Origin: Maribacter_C sp947494565
Lineage (GTDB): Bacteria; Bacteroidota; Bacteroidia; Flavobacteriales; Flavobacteriaceae
Assembly (NCBI RefSeq): GCF_047345415.1
Contig: NZ_JBLFEP010000005.1
Span: forward strand, 310,001-374,000
Length of the DNA stretch: 64,000 nucleotides
Reading direction: 5' to 3'
Made by a program: the position numbers and the translations under genes. This document shows, one piece after another, positions 8,470-18,059 of this stretch (positions within the stretch are counted from its first letter, which is position 1; each line of letters starts with the position of its first letter). Below the pieces are notes generated by a model. That model was not told the DNA's origin, did not search any database, and saw nothing but the letters and a program-made list of their open reading frames with translations.

Positions 8470-10110
8470 TTAAACGGTTCTACCGGTATTAATAACATTG
8501 ATGTCATTAAATCTCGTGGTAGAACTACCATGGGAAACCGCGCTTACCTGTGGGGGTTGTCCTTTTCCATCGAAGAAAGACCCGAACAATCGGTAGTCAT
8601 TCTTATCACAAATCTTAGCACAAGAGTTCCAAAACTCCTGCGTATTCGATTGGTATGCCACATCATTCAACATACCCACGATCTCACCGTTTTTGATTTC
8701 ATAGAAGACAGTACCTCCAAATTGGAAATTATACCGCTGCTGATCAATGGAATAGGAACCACGTCCTGCGATATAAATTCCTTTTTCAACATCTTTGATC
8801 ATCTCTGCCACGGAATATGGTTCTTTTCCTGCTTCCAAGGAAATATTGGGCATTCGTTGAAACTGTACGTCGTTCCAACTCTGCGCATAACAGCAGCCGT
8901 GTGATTCATTCTGATCGATCATTTTCACCTGATCGCGAATCGCTTGATAGTTCACCAAAACACCATTTCGAATGATATCCCATTGCTTGCAGGGCACTCC
9001 CTCATCATCATAGCCTACAGCACCTAACGAACCTGGTTGGGTTTTATCAGCAAATATGTTGACAATATCACTGCCGTATTTGAAATCTTTCGACTTCCAT
9101 TTGTCTATGGTTGCAAAACTAGTACCTGCGTAGTTGGCTTCATAACCCAAAACACGATCCAATTCCGTAGGATGTCCTACCGATTCGTGAATGGTAAGAC
9201 CTAAATGGTTGGGTTCAAGGACCAAATCATACTTACCGGGATCCACCGATTTTGCGCTTAACATTTCTTTGGCCTGAATTGCAGCTGTAGTAGCATCTTC
9301 GACCATATCGTAGCTATTGCGATATAGCTTGAGACCTGCCGCCCCGTCAAGCTTCTCTGAAGCCAGACCGTCCATATATTCATAGCCCATGCCCATTGGT
9401 GCACTCATGGCCTGCCTGGTTTTGAATTTACCGGCCGACTGGTCGACCGCAGTGACTCCGAATGTGGGCCAAATACGATGAACGTCCTGATCGATATATG
9501 AGCCGTCCGTTGAAGCGAAATATTTTTGCTCATTCACCATGAACAACGCAGAATTCACAAAATTGGCGCCGTTTTCGAGAGCTGCCGCATTGGCGCTTAA
9601 CAATAAATCTACTTTTTCGGAAATCGGAACATCCTTAAAGTCCTTTTTAATAGGGGTTTTCCAAGAAACCTCTCCCTGCCCTGAAACTGGTGCCAGCACT
9701 ACAGGTTCTTTTTGAAATTTCGAATTTGCTTTGGCAATGGCCACGGCCTGACCGGTCGCTTTTTTGATACCATCTTCGGTAACGTCATTTGTGGAGGCAA
9801 AACCCCAGGTACCATTGACGATGACACGAATTCCAATTCCGAAAGACTCGGTATTGACAACGTTTTGAACCTTATCTTCACGAGTGAACACGTACTGGTT
9901 CAAATATCTACCAATTCTTGAATCCGCATAGGTAGCACCCATAGATTTCGCGGTGTTGAGCGCGACATCCGCCATACGTTTTTTGACTATCACGTCCATA
10001 CCCGGTGCGAGTAGTGCCTCAGCGGAAATGCTTGTGCCCATCATGGTAGTGGGTAAGAGCAATGCACCCGCTCCAAGGCCAGACATTTGAACAAAATCCC
10101 TTCTTTTCAT
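8470..10110 (-). CDS. tldD: TldD-family metalloprotease with twin-arginine signal
   Basis: A 546-residue TldD-type metalloprotease. The HExxxH zinc site is visible as HESVGH at about residues 308-313, followed by the PTELDR segment usual for TldD. The C-terminal part carries the family motif around ICDKNDYRLFGSFFDGKGQPPQ. The N-terminus begins MKRRDFVQMSG followed by a small hydrophobic stretch, a twin-arginine (Tat) signal, so this homologue is predicted to be exported folded, unlike cytoplasmic E. coli TldD. It heads the minus-strand operon. The 238-nt gap upstream, to the phosphopantetheinyl transferase gene, must hold its promoter; a TATCTTTA sequence at 10259-10266 (minus) is a weak -7 candidate. 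Confidence 0.92.
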   Translation of the reverse strand: MKRRDFVQMSGLGAGALLLPTTMMGTSISAEALLAPGMDVIVKKRMADVALNTAKSMGATYADSRIGRYLNQYVFTREDKVQNVVNTESFGIGIRVIVNGTWGFASTNDVTEDGIKKATGQAVAIAKANSKFQKEPVVLAPVSGQGEVSWKTPIKKDFKDVPISEKVDLLLSANAAALENGANFVNSALFMVNEQKYFASTDGSYIDQDVHRIWPTFGVTAVDQSAGKFKTRQAMSAPMGMGYEYMDGLASEKLDGAAGLKLYRNSYDMVEDATTAAIQAKEMLSAKSVDPGKYDLVLEPNHLGLTIHESVGHPTELDRVLGYEANYAGTSFATIDKWKSKDFKYGSDIVNIFADKTQPGSLGAVGYDDEGVPCKQWDIIRNGVLVNYQAIRDQVKMIDQNESHGCCYAQSWNDVQFQRMPNISLEAGKEPYSVAEMIKDVEKGIYIAGRGSYSIDQQRYNFQFGGTVFYEIKNGEIVGMLNDVAYQSNTQEFWNSCAKICDKNDYRLFGSFFDGKGQPPQVSAVSHGSSTTRFNDINVINTGRTV

Positions 10111-10348
10111 ATACTGTATGTTTTGATTGATTTAAACTTTATGCCTTGGGTAGACGTGCTAAAATAAATCGATTCACATCAACCTTTTCAACGGCATCAG
10201 CACAAGATAGTCAAAAGAGTCAATTCGAGAAAAGTGAACATTGGGTGTATCTTAAATTTAAAGATAACTTTAACACATAAGTCAGGGAATCGTATTTTTT
10301 AGGACCAAAGATTGGGCTGAAATGATCACCGATTATGTTAGGATAGGT

Positions 10349-11080
10349 CTATGAGAGCGTACTAATGTCGACCAAATTAGCAAATTCAACACCCTTTGAT
10401 TTATCTCTGATTGCCAACGCTCCAATATATTGCTGTTCTGGCAGGAATGAATATAAACTCCAATTATCTTTTTCCTGAAGATCCCATTCCGTTTGAATCA
10501 AGGTCGCCTCGTGGTCATGGTCCAATGATACCGCAAACTTATCTAAAGGGAAAGAGAGTCCGCTTCCTTCCGCTTTGATGAAAGACTCCTTACGTGTCCA
10601 ACAGCGGTAAAACGCACGCGTTAATTCCGTCTCTGGAATGTTTTCCATTGCCGCTATTTCATGTTCGGAGAAGAAATTTCGAGCCAACTCCATTAGGTCG
10701 AAATCGTCTTTGACCTGTTCGATATCTACGCCGACCTCTGTATCGAGAACAAAGGCAAATACCGCCATATCACCCGAATGTGAAACATTGAACTTTAACG
10801 TACTGTCAAGAAGGTAAGGCTTTCCATACGTTGTATATTCCAGTAGTATTTCCGAAGGAGGTAGTTCCAAGTAACCCCCAAGAAGTGTTCGCAGCACTCC
10901 ACGGGTAATTATAAAGCTATTCCTATCTTTCTGAAACTTAAAACGGCCTGCGCGTCTCACTTCATCCGCAGATAGTACGCTTCTAAAAGTAGGAAGCAGG
11001 AATTCATTTTTTGAAAAAGTACAATACCAAATCTGTGCTAGTTCATGTAACCTTGATCTGTCGAGCTTTCTGTTCAGCAC
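10349..11080 (-). CDS. Sfp-type 4'-phosphopantetheinyl transferase
   Basis: A 243-residue enzyme of the Sfp/AcpT superfamily, which moves the phosphopantetheine arm of CoA onto the active serine of carrier domains. Motifs: GVDIEQ at 117-122 (metal-binding D119 and E121) and WTRKESFIKAEG at 161-172 (E165, K169). The length fits two-domain Sfp-type enzymes. The start is GTG at 11080. It lies 11 nt downstream of the glycosyltransferase gene and is the last gene of the minus-strand block hupE-like, NRPS, glycosyltransferase. It most likely activates the three carrier proteins or domains of this cluster: 13355-13357 (S1052 of the terminal NRPS), S993 of the serine NRPS and S33 of the stand-alone carrier. 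Confidence 0.93.
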   Translation of the reverse strand: MLNRKLDRSRLHELAQIWYCTFSKNEFLLPTFRSVLSADEVRRAGRFKFQKDRNSFIITRGVLRTLLGGYLELPPSEILLEYTTYGKPYLLDSTLKFNVSHSGDMAVFAFVLDTEVGVDIEQVKDDFDLMELARNFFSEHEIAAMENIPETELTRAFYRCWTRKESFIKAEGSGLSFPLDKFAVSLDHDHEATLIQTEWDLQEKDNWSLYSFLPEQQYIGALAIRDKSKGVEFANLVDISTLS

Positions 11081-11091
11081 CTTCTTCGGTT

Positions 11092-12441
11092 TTAGTATTC
11101 TTTTTCTTCGAACAAGAGCGGGCTTAAAGCTCTGGCCCGATAGTCTTGATATATATTATTGAATTCGATCATCTTAGCACGAAAGGCCTTATTGGTCAAG
11201 ACCTCGTCAATATTCGACCTGATCTGTTCGGCACCATCACGATCTTTATCACCCAGAACTCCTAGACCGTGATACGCCATTCTGGCTGCACTTCCATCTT
11301 GATCGGTTTTCTTACCTGAATAGAGCACCATAGGAACGGTGTAATGTAAACACTCGTTCATCGTATTGTTGCCCGCATGGGTAACCACACAATCAGCATG
11401 CGAAATCACCTCGGGTTGGGGCACCCAATTGAACAAATGAATCTGCGAAGGAACTTCTCCAAAATCGGCAATGTTCAAATTAGGCCCCAAAGAAAGAACT
11501 AGCTGCCATCCTTCTTGGTCGGTGCATGCCTTGATCACTTTCTTTAAAAAAACCACTCCACTCGTCGCCATTGAACCGACGGAACCATAAATCAATTGAC
11601 CCTTTTCCGTGTCCCTTTTCCTGTAGATGGTTTTTAGCCTGTCAGCTACTGCCGGGTCTTCCTTCTGAAGGTTCCGATTTTCGCGAATCATTGGACCCAC
11701 ATAAATCATATTTTTTGCTAATTTGTGAGGGAACTCAAGTTCTGACATGGTCATTGTAACAATCGGCAATTTCGTAAAACTATAAAGTGGCGGTAGTGTA
11801 TTGACCAAGAGACCACTCGTATCGAAACCGATGTTTTTGGCATATTTTTTAAACATCCATCTTCGGTAGTTTGTGAAAGTCAGACGATTCAATACTACCC
11901 GAGCATTTATCTTTGCTCGCATTAGCAACCAGGAGAACAAAATACCGACCTTGGTGCCACTAACACCACGGCCCGGAATTACCCCGGTTCGAATTGAAGG
12001 ACTTTTAAGACTGATCTTATCGGAAAACCAGGTTGTTGTAAGCTTCACCGGAATTTTCAATTCAATTGCGGTAAAGATCATGTCATGAATTTCAACGTCT
12101 ATCAGGGCTAAATCAGGATTTACCTGACGAAAAAGCGCTTTGTGCTCTTCTAATTTTAAAATCTTTATTCCTTCGGAATAATGACTTTTTAAATACTTCA
12201 AATGAAATCGTAATTTTTTGAACCAAGACGATTCCATAGCACTTCTTCTTGGATCTTTATAATCAAATGTGATTTTGGAAACCGCTAACGCATTGAATCC
12301 ATAAGACTGGATTTTTACCAAGGTACTCGGTTGACATAGGTACGTAATCTCATGACCTTCTTTCTGAAGTCTTGAAGCCAATTCAAAACTTGCATTGATC
12401 CTTCCGGTTAAAAGGCCTGTCACAAGTACAATATGCGCCAT
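11092..12441 (-). CDS. GT1-family (MGT/UGT-type) glycosyltransferase
   Basis: A 449-residue glycosyltransferase of the GT-B fold, family 1 (macrolide/steroid UGT-like). The N-terminus (HIVLVTGLLTGRINASFELA) matches the acceptor-domain start of this group. The C-terminal donor site is visible near residues 352-372 as HADCVVTHAGNNTMNECLHY, followed by PMVLYSGKKTDQDGSAARM, which corresponds to the nucleotide-sugar binding signature. Enzymes of this type attach a sugar to small lipophilic acceptors such as polyketides, peptides or carotenoids. Between the NRPS (11 nt upstream) and the phosphopantetheinyl transferase (11 nt downstream), it probably glycosylates the peptide product. The sugar donor cannot be read from the sequence. 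Self-resistance by glycosylation, as for macrolide-inactivating enzymes, is a plausible alternative. Confidence 0.88.
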   Translation of the reverse strand: MAHIVLVTGLLTGRINASFELASRLQKEGHEITYLCQPSTLVKIQSYGFNALAVSKITFDYKDPRRSAMESSWFKKLRFHLKYLKSHYSEGIKILKLEEHKALFRQVNPDLALIDVEIHDMIFTAIELKIPVKLTTTWFSDKISLKSPSIRTGVIPGRGVSGTKVGILFSWLLMRAKINARVVLNRLTFTNYRRWMFKKYAKNIGFDTSGLLVNTLPPLYSFTKLPIVTMTMSELEFPHKLAKNMIYVGPMIRENRNLQKEDPAVADRLKTIYRKRDTEKGQLIYGSVGSMATSGVVFLKKVIKACTDQEGWQLVLSLGPNLNIADFGEVPSQIHLFNWVPQPEVISHADCVVTHAGNNTMNECLHYTVPMVLYSGKKTDQDGSAARMAYHGLGVLGDKDRDGAEQIRSNIDEVLTNKAFRAKMIEFNNIYQDYRARALSPLLFEEKEY

Positions 12442-12451
12442 CTCTTAAGAA

Positions 12452-15400
12452 TTAGTGATCAAACATACACTTTTCTATAGCTTTTGCCGTGTACTTCACA
12501 TATGGTTCGTCAAAAAGTTCGCGATGACTGCCCCTGGTACGTACAATAGTTACATCACTTTTCACGACTTCTTGCCAAGAACGCACGGTTTCCTTATTCA
12601 AGGCTTCATGGTCTTTCTTGGTCAATATCAATGAAACTTCTCCGTCAAACGGTTTCCATGTATAGGTTTGACTCAAGTCCATCAGATTGACTCGAAGTTT
12701 TTCCAGTTCCCGAGATTCCTCGTCGACCTCAAAATTACTTCTCCATTTTAAACGGATCAATGCATATTTTGAAATAATCATATTGCGCACGGACCGAAAG
12801 GGTGCCTTGACAAAACGCATGAGAAAGGTCTGAATTCGTATTCTCAGTCTTCGTGGCGTATTGAGTACCGCCGGCGCCGTCATAGTGTCCATAACGATTA
12901 AGTTGATTTTTTCACCTTTTTCCGCTAATAGAAGGGCCATTTCGTTACCTACGGCAGCACTAAAGCAATAGACCAGAATATTATAAGGTCCTTGGGGTTG
13001 TACCTTTTTTATAGCTTCAAGATAGTCACGGGTCATCTCACTTACGCTTCTATGCATTGCCTTATCGCCATATACTCCTGAAGGTTGTAGCGCGTAAATA
13101 GGGGTATCCTTCTCCAAATAGTCGGTCAACTTATTGTAAAAGAACACATGGCCGCCTCCGGCATGGATACAAAAAAGTGGTTTTTTAGAACCTTCTTTTC
13201 GTAAGGGTACCATATAATCCCACTGATCATCCTGCTGTTGATTTTGGTCTACAAAAGCAGCCAATTCACGAATGGTCTGATAATCGAATAATTGATTCGG
13301 CGAAATGACCATACCCATTTTGCGTGCTTCGGAAATTACTTGAATCGTCATTATCGAATTTCCCCCTATTTCAAAAAAGTTATCATCCACTGCCAAGCCG
13401 TTGAACCCCAATATTTTTTCCCAAATAGCAATTAAAGTACCCTCTGTTTCCGTAAGCTCTTCTGACGGCCCAATAGGGTCTAATAACTTTTCCATGGGAA
13501 GGGTCTCCAAATACTTCTTGTCCACTTTGCCGTTGGGCAGTTTGACAAAAGTGTCTTGAACGACAATTTGTGCGGGCACCATATGTTTCGGAAGCAGGCG
13601 TTTTAAGAAGGATTTGATTTCCTGCAATTCAACTTTGGACCTTAAGATAAGGTAAGCGACTAAAATACCGTTCGCACTCCCTTGTTCTGCAGGTTTGATG
13701 ACAACGGCCGCATCCTTGACCTGTCGATGGGTCAGCAAGGTTTCCTCGATTTCATCAAGTTCTATCCTAAAACCTCGCAGTTTTACCTGGGAATCTACCC
13801 GTCCTAAAAATGCGATGTTGCCATCAGCTCGAAATCGGCCTAGATCACCCGACTTGTACATCAGCTTTTTTTCGCCATCGGCAGCAAACGGATTTTCGAC
13901 AAACTTGGTTTTGGTAAGCTCCGGTTTTCCCAGATACCCCTGAGACAAGCCATTACCTGAAATGTAGATCTCTCCCATAGCCCCAAAGGGCACATGGCGT
14001 AAGCGAGCGTCAAGTAAATGGATCTTGGCCCCCTTAATGGCTCGACCTATAGGGATCGATTTGTATCGATCATCAGGCTCAATTCGATGGGCGGTACACC
14101 ATACAGTAGCTTCGGTCGGGCCGTATTCGTTGTATAGAACAACCGACTCAGGTAAAAGGTCGAAATGTCTTTCCGGTAGTTGGGAAGGACATGCTTCACC
14201 CGCCACAATGACCGTTCGCAGTTGACTTAAGGCATTGATTGAAATGTGTTCCAGCATCAACCCATACAGCGTGGGTAACGTCAATACATGCGAAATCTTA
14301 TGAGTTAAGATTTGCTCTTGCATGGCAGCCATATCTTGCTCCAATCTCTTTTTTGCAATAACGAGATTGCCTCCTGAACATAAGGTCCAGAAAATGCCTG
14401 CTTTAGAACTGTCAAAAGAAATGGAAGACAACAACAAAAACGCACTTGGATTTTCTTCATAAAAAGAAAATCGAGCTTTCGTAGAATCTAAAATATTTTG
14501 ATGTGAAATCGGTACTCCCTTAGGTTTTCCGGTACTCCCGGATGTATAAATCACGTAGGCCAAATCATTGCCGCCAACCTCTGGCAAAATCGTTCCTGTA
14601 GTAGTGCTTGTCATCTGCGGAGCAGAAACAGAGATACTGTCAACACCTAATTCCTCAAAATCAGCTACATAATCATCCTGTGTCAGCACCAATGTAGCAT
14701 TAGCATCTTGAACGATATATTTAAGTCGTTCCTTGGGGTATTCGGGATCTAGTGGAACATAGGCCGATCCCGACTTTAACACTGCCAAAAGACCTACGAT
14801 CATGTCAAGGGAACGCTCAATACACAGACCTATAAAGGTATTTTCACCTCCGGTAAACCTGATCAAGTTACTAGCTATAGTCGTCGCCTTGGTGTTCAAT
14901 TCACTATAGGTCATCGACTGGTTGCCGAAACTGATCGCGATAGCATCAGGGGTCCTAGAGGCAAATGCCTCTATCGATTTATGAATACCGCCAGCATAGT
15001 TAAAATCAGTATGTTCGGCGTTCGGTAAGGAAATTTCGGAGAACAACGCTGTTTCTTCAGGTGTTCTCATCGGCAATTCGGAAATTACCACGCTTTGATT
15101 CTTCACCACACCCTCGGCCAAGAGATGCAGATGGGCCAATAACCGATCTATAGTCGAGGCTTCAAATAAATCCGTAGCATATTCGAAACTCGCTGTCAAC
15201 ACGCCGTCCTTTTTGGAAACAAATAGGGTAAGATCGAATTTGGAACTTTCTAAGCGCACCAAGTCGTTTTTCTCAAGAATCAAACCTTCACCAAAGTCCG
15301 GTGTTGTTGATTCCGTATTATAGACAAACATGACCTGAAAAAACGGATTACTCCCGGCAGACCGCTCAGGGTTCAATTCCTTTACGAGAACATCAAAAGG

Positions 15401-16510
15401 AATGTCTCTATGCGCGAATGCCTGCAGCGTATTCGACTTGACCTTAGCCAAAACCTCTGCGTAGGTATTGCCCCCATCAATCTCATTTCTAAGTACTAAG
15501 GTATCCAGGAAAAAACCCAACAGATCTTCCAATCCTTTATGGTTTCTTTTCGCAATGGGTGAGCCGACCAAAATGTCTTTTTGATCCGTATGTCGATACA
15601 GCAAGATGTAAAACAATGAGAGTAACAAGACAAAAGGGGTTACTTCCGATTCCGTTGCCAAATTCAGAAGCTCCTCGGAGAGTTTTCGAGAAAACTCCAA
15701 GGATTTATGAGATCCCCGATACGAGGGCAATACAGGTCTTTTAAAGTCCGTTTGTAGCGCCAGGTTCGGCGTATGATTCGATAAAGCCTTTTTCCAAAAA
15801 GTCAATTCTTTTTCCGGCAATTTTCGAGTATCGTCCCAATAAGCGAAATCACTGAATTGCAATTCCGGTTTTTCATTGGGAAGCTGTTGACCTGATTTCA
15901 ACTTCCTGTAATTTTTCGCCAAAAGCTTCATGAAGATATCCATGGACCATTCATCAGTGATGATATGGTGCATGGTCACGCTCAGTATATGATAGCCCTT
16001 ATCAATTGAGAAAACACGCACTCTGAGTAATGGTGACCTGCTCAATTCAAAAGGTGTCGTAAAATCTTCCGCAACAACTTGTCGTACTGTAGCAAGCGCT
16101 TCATCGAGGGGAAATGCACCCAATTCATGCACTTCAATGGTCAATGGCGAATCATAGTCTATTTTCAGTTCGAGTCCATCACTACCAGCAATGCAACTAG
16201 ACCTGAGTATATCGTGCGACTCATAAATTTGGCGAATACTACTTTTCAAATAGGAAATCGACCAATCGCCTTTAAGATCATAGAGCTCGCCATAATTGTA
16301 GAAGGAGTTTTCTTTGTTTAGATCTTGCAGGAACCACAATCCCTTCTGCCCATTAGACAACGGTATGGCAACATTTGAAGGAGCTTTAGGAATCTCGCCA
16401 GGCAAATCTCCCTTCTTATCCCTACGCTTCCATTTCGAAAGTAAATCGTCTTTTACCAGTTCACTTTTCAACCTAAAATCTTTTTCTTCTTCACCAACTT
16501 CTATGACCAA
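12452..16510 (-). CDS. Terminal NRPS module, C-A-PCP-TE
   Basis: A 1352-residue nonribosomal peptide synthetase. Order: short linker (1-45), condensation domain (about 47-480, HHxxxD motif HHIITDEW near 180), adenylation domain (about 500-1000; A3 YTSGSTGKPKG near 655, A5 NEYGPTEATVW, A8 QVKLRGFRIEL), carrier domain (GGNSI, S1052) and thioesterase (about 1120-1350). Reading the A-domain pocket by hand against GrsA gives roughly D-S-A-T-I-A-E-V-W-K, which I cannot assign. In the thioesterase the nucleophile elbow reads YCFSAAVG (S1184), so GxSxG is replaced by CxSxA, while a candidate Asp (D1300) and His (GSH, H1329) remain. The start is TTG, overlapping the hupE-like stop by 10 nt. It should add the last residue and release the product. 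Confidence 0.95.
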   Translation of the reverse strand: MVIEVGEEEKDFRLKSELVKDDLLSKWKRRDKKGDLPGEIPKAPSNVAIPLSNGQKGLWFLQDLNKENSFYNYGELYDLKGDWSISYLKSSIRQIYESHDILRSSCIAGSDGLELKIDYDSPLTIEVHELGAFPLDEALATVRQVVAEDFTTPFELSRSPLLRVRVFSIDKGYHILSVTMHHIITDEWSMDIFMKLLAKNYRKLKSGQQLPNEKPELQFSDFAYWDDTRKLPEKELTFWKKALSNHTPNLALQTDFKRPVLPSYRGSHKSLEFSRKLSEELLNLATESEVTPFVLLLSLFYILLYRHTDQKDILVGSPIAKRNHKGLEDLLGFFLDTLVLRNEIDGGNTYAEVLAKVKSNTLQAFAHRDIPFDVLVKELNPERSAGSNPFFQVMFVYNTESTTPDFGEGLILEKNDLVRLESSKFDLTLFVSKKDGVLTASFEYATDLFEASTIDRLLAHLHLLAEGVVKNQSVVISELPMRTPEETALFSEISLPNAEHTDFNYAGGIHKSIEAFASRTPDAIAISFGNQSMTYSELNTKATTIASNLIRFTGGENTFIGLCIERSLDMIVGLLAVLKSGSAYVPLDPEYPKERLKYIVQDANATLVLTQDDYVADFEELGVDSISVSAPQMTSTTTGTILPEVGGNDLAYVIYTSGSTGKPKGVPISHQNILDSTKARFSFYEENPSAFLLLSSISFDSSKAGIFWTLCSGGNLVIAKKRLEQDMAAMQEQILTHKISHVLTLPTLYGLMLEHISINALSQLRTVIVAGEACPSQLPERHFDLLPESVVLYNEYGPTEATVWCTAHRIEPDDRYKSIPIGRAIKGAKIHLLDARLRHVPFGAMGEIYISGNGLSQGYLGKPELTKTKFVENPFAADGEKKLMYKSGDLGRFRADGNIAFLGRVDSQVKLRGFRIELDEIEETLLTHRQVKDAAVVIKPAEQGSANGILVAYLILRSKVELQEIKSFLKRLLPKHMVPAQIVVQDTFVKLPNGKVDKKYLETLPMEKLLDPIGPSEELTETEGTLIAIWEKILGFNGLAVDDNFFEIGGNSIMTIQVISEARKMGMVISPNQLFDYQTIRELAAFVDQNQQQDDQWDYMVPLRKEGSKKPLFCIHAGGGHVFFYNKLTDYLEKDTPIYALQPSGVYGDKAMHRSVSEMTRDYLEAIKKVQPQGPYNILVYCFSAAVGNEMALLLAEKGEKINLIVMDTMTAPAVLNTPRRLRIRIQTFLMRFVKAPFRSVRNMIISKYALIRLKWRSNFEVDEESRELEKLRVNLMDLSQTYTWKPFDGEVSLILTKKDHEALNKETVRSWQEVVKSDVTIVRTRGSHRELFDEPYVKYTAKAIEKCMFDH

Positions 16511-17733
16511 AGCCCAAGCGCAACGGCCAATTCACGAATACTCCTTTTCACCATGTGATATACACCGAATCTAATGTCAAGGACTCGTTCTAAAAACCAA
16601 TATAAAGATATTATGATTAGGATTATAGACCCATAAAGTAGAATTTTATTGTAGATTTTTCGATTTCGCAACAAGAATAAAATCGGAAAAATCATGGCAA
16701 TAATGACCAATTGCCCTATTTCAACTCCGATATTAAATCCTAAGAGGGAAACGGTCAGAAAATCATTTGTCAACCCCAAATCACCGAGTACGCTGGCAAA
16801 ACCAAATCCATGGAATAGTCCAAAAATAAAGGCGATAACCCAGTCCCTACCTTTAAAAATAGGTCGTATGTTATGAAACGCGGCTAAGCCTATTGAAAAG
16901 GCTATAATCGATTCAACGATTCGGGAGGGCAGATTTACGATTTGCAGGGAGGCTAAGGTCAAGGTAATGGTATGTGCTATCGTAAAAAAGGTGACCACCT
17001 TAAGGATGTAATAGAAGGCTGGTTTAAACTCTTGCACAGGTTCCCAATTGGATAGATTGAACCCGGCAGCATCTTTTTTCCTTCGGATTACTGAAGGTAA
17101 AATCAGTGCCAATAAAAATAAAATATGATCTAGACCGATCCAAATGTGCCATACTCCTTGCTTGATCATAGCATAGAAGCCTTTCCAAACCGATACATCG
17201 GTAAGCGACATCGTTTCGGAAGTATCTCCAGGTCCGAAATCCATAGAAAAATTCATTTCATCGTTGATTACGCCCGCTTTCCAATTGTATTCAGTAATCA
17301 AAAAGGCCGCATGCGAATCATCTAGTTCAAAGAACGAGTTGTAGTCGGTTGTCATCTCATCTGGTAATACCTCATCATTATCCAATTCAAAATGGATTTT
17401 GACAAAATTTCCCAAGGCTACTTTCTGAACGTCCACTTCACCGGTGTATATGATATTATGATTTCCTAAAGGAGAGGAGAAGGAGGTATTCTTCAACAAA
17501 TACGCCTTGATTTGTTCTATGTAGGGTTCGATATCCTTTAATTGCAGGTCTTTCGGAAGGTTGGTACCCAATAACTTGTTCAACTCACGGACATTCATTT
17601 CAAACCTCCCCTCTATACCTTTACTTTCGTATATTCTCAAGAAGATATAACTCTGATTTACCTCATGCGCTTCGGAGGCATTGGGTACTAAAAATAGGGC
17701 CAATAGGACAAAAAGGGACATTAACTTTTTCAT
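16501..17733 (-). CDS. HupE/UreJ-like membrane protein
   Basis: A 410-residue protein with an N-terminal signal peptide (1-22), an extracytoplasmic domain (about 23-185) and a C-terminal membrane domain of about six to seven helices. The membrane part has the HupE/UreJ-type motifs HIWIGLDHILFL, FFTIAHTITL and FGLFHGFGFA, with intramembrane His/Asp residues. Classical HupE/UreJ proteins (about 200 residues) are nickel or cobalt permeases of hydrogenase and urease operons; this longer form with a periplasmic domain is widespread and uncharacterised. It is the first gene of the block NRPS-glycosyltransferase-phosphopantetheinyl transferase and overlaps the NRPS start. That placement suggests co-expression, perhaps metal uptake or handling linked to the NRPS product, but a mere operon neighbour is possible. 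No hydrogenase or urease genes are in view. Confidence 0.85.
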   Translation of the reverse strand: MKKLMSLFVLLALFLVPNASEAHEVNQSYIFLRIYESKGIEGRFEMNVRELNKLLGTNLPKDLQLKDIEPYIEQIKAYLLKNTSFSSPLGNHNIIYTGEVDVQKVALGNFVKIHFELDNDEVLPDEMTTDYNSFFELDDSHAAFLITEYNWKAGVINDEMNFSMDFGPGDTSETMSLTDVSVWKGFYAMIKQGVWHIWIGLDHILFLLALILPSVIRRKKDAAGFNLSNWEPVQEFKPAFYYILKVVTFFTIAHTITLTLASLQIVNLPSRIVESIIAFSIGLAAFHNIRPIFKGRDWVIAFIFGLFHGFGFASVLGDLGLTNDFLTVSLLGFNIGVEIGQLVIIAMIFPILFLLRNRKIYNKILLYGSIILIIISLYWFLERVLDIRFGVYHMVKRSIRELAVALGLWS

Positions 17734-18059
17734 AACGGAATACGGGTTTAGACGTTACGCGACATTGAAAATTGACGCGAAAGCTGCGCAATAAAGGAAA
17801 AAAGTTTAACAGTTTTAAATATAAACGATAAACGGTTCACTTTTGGTGTCAGGTCCAATATTACTACAAAGTTTGTTTATTATCAGGGGCTTATAAAGGT
17901 ACCGCAATACAATAAGATGTGAAAATCCATTTTGGTTGCGTGCTGGCAAGAATATGTGACTTTTCATCGAAACAAGGGCAAAATAGTTGATTTTTAATTT
18001 GTAAATTACATACATTGCGAGTAAACTGCTGACTTGTTTAGCTGTGTTAAAGAAAGAAA
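17734..18059. other. Divergent intergenic region of the NRPS cluster
   Basis: These 326 nt separate the minus-strand hupE-like/NRPS block from the plus-strand starter-unit block, so both promoters should be here. For the plus strand a weak candidate is TTG at 17987-17989 and TACATTG at 18011-18017 with a 21-nt spacer, only a partial match to TAnnTTTG. No convincing -7 element was seen for the minus strand. No gene, repeat or operator palindrome is evident. Confidence 0.4.
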
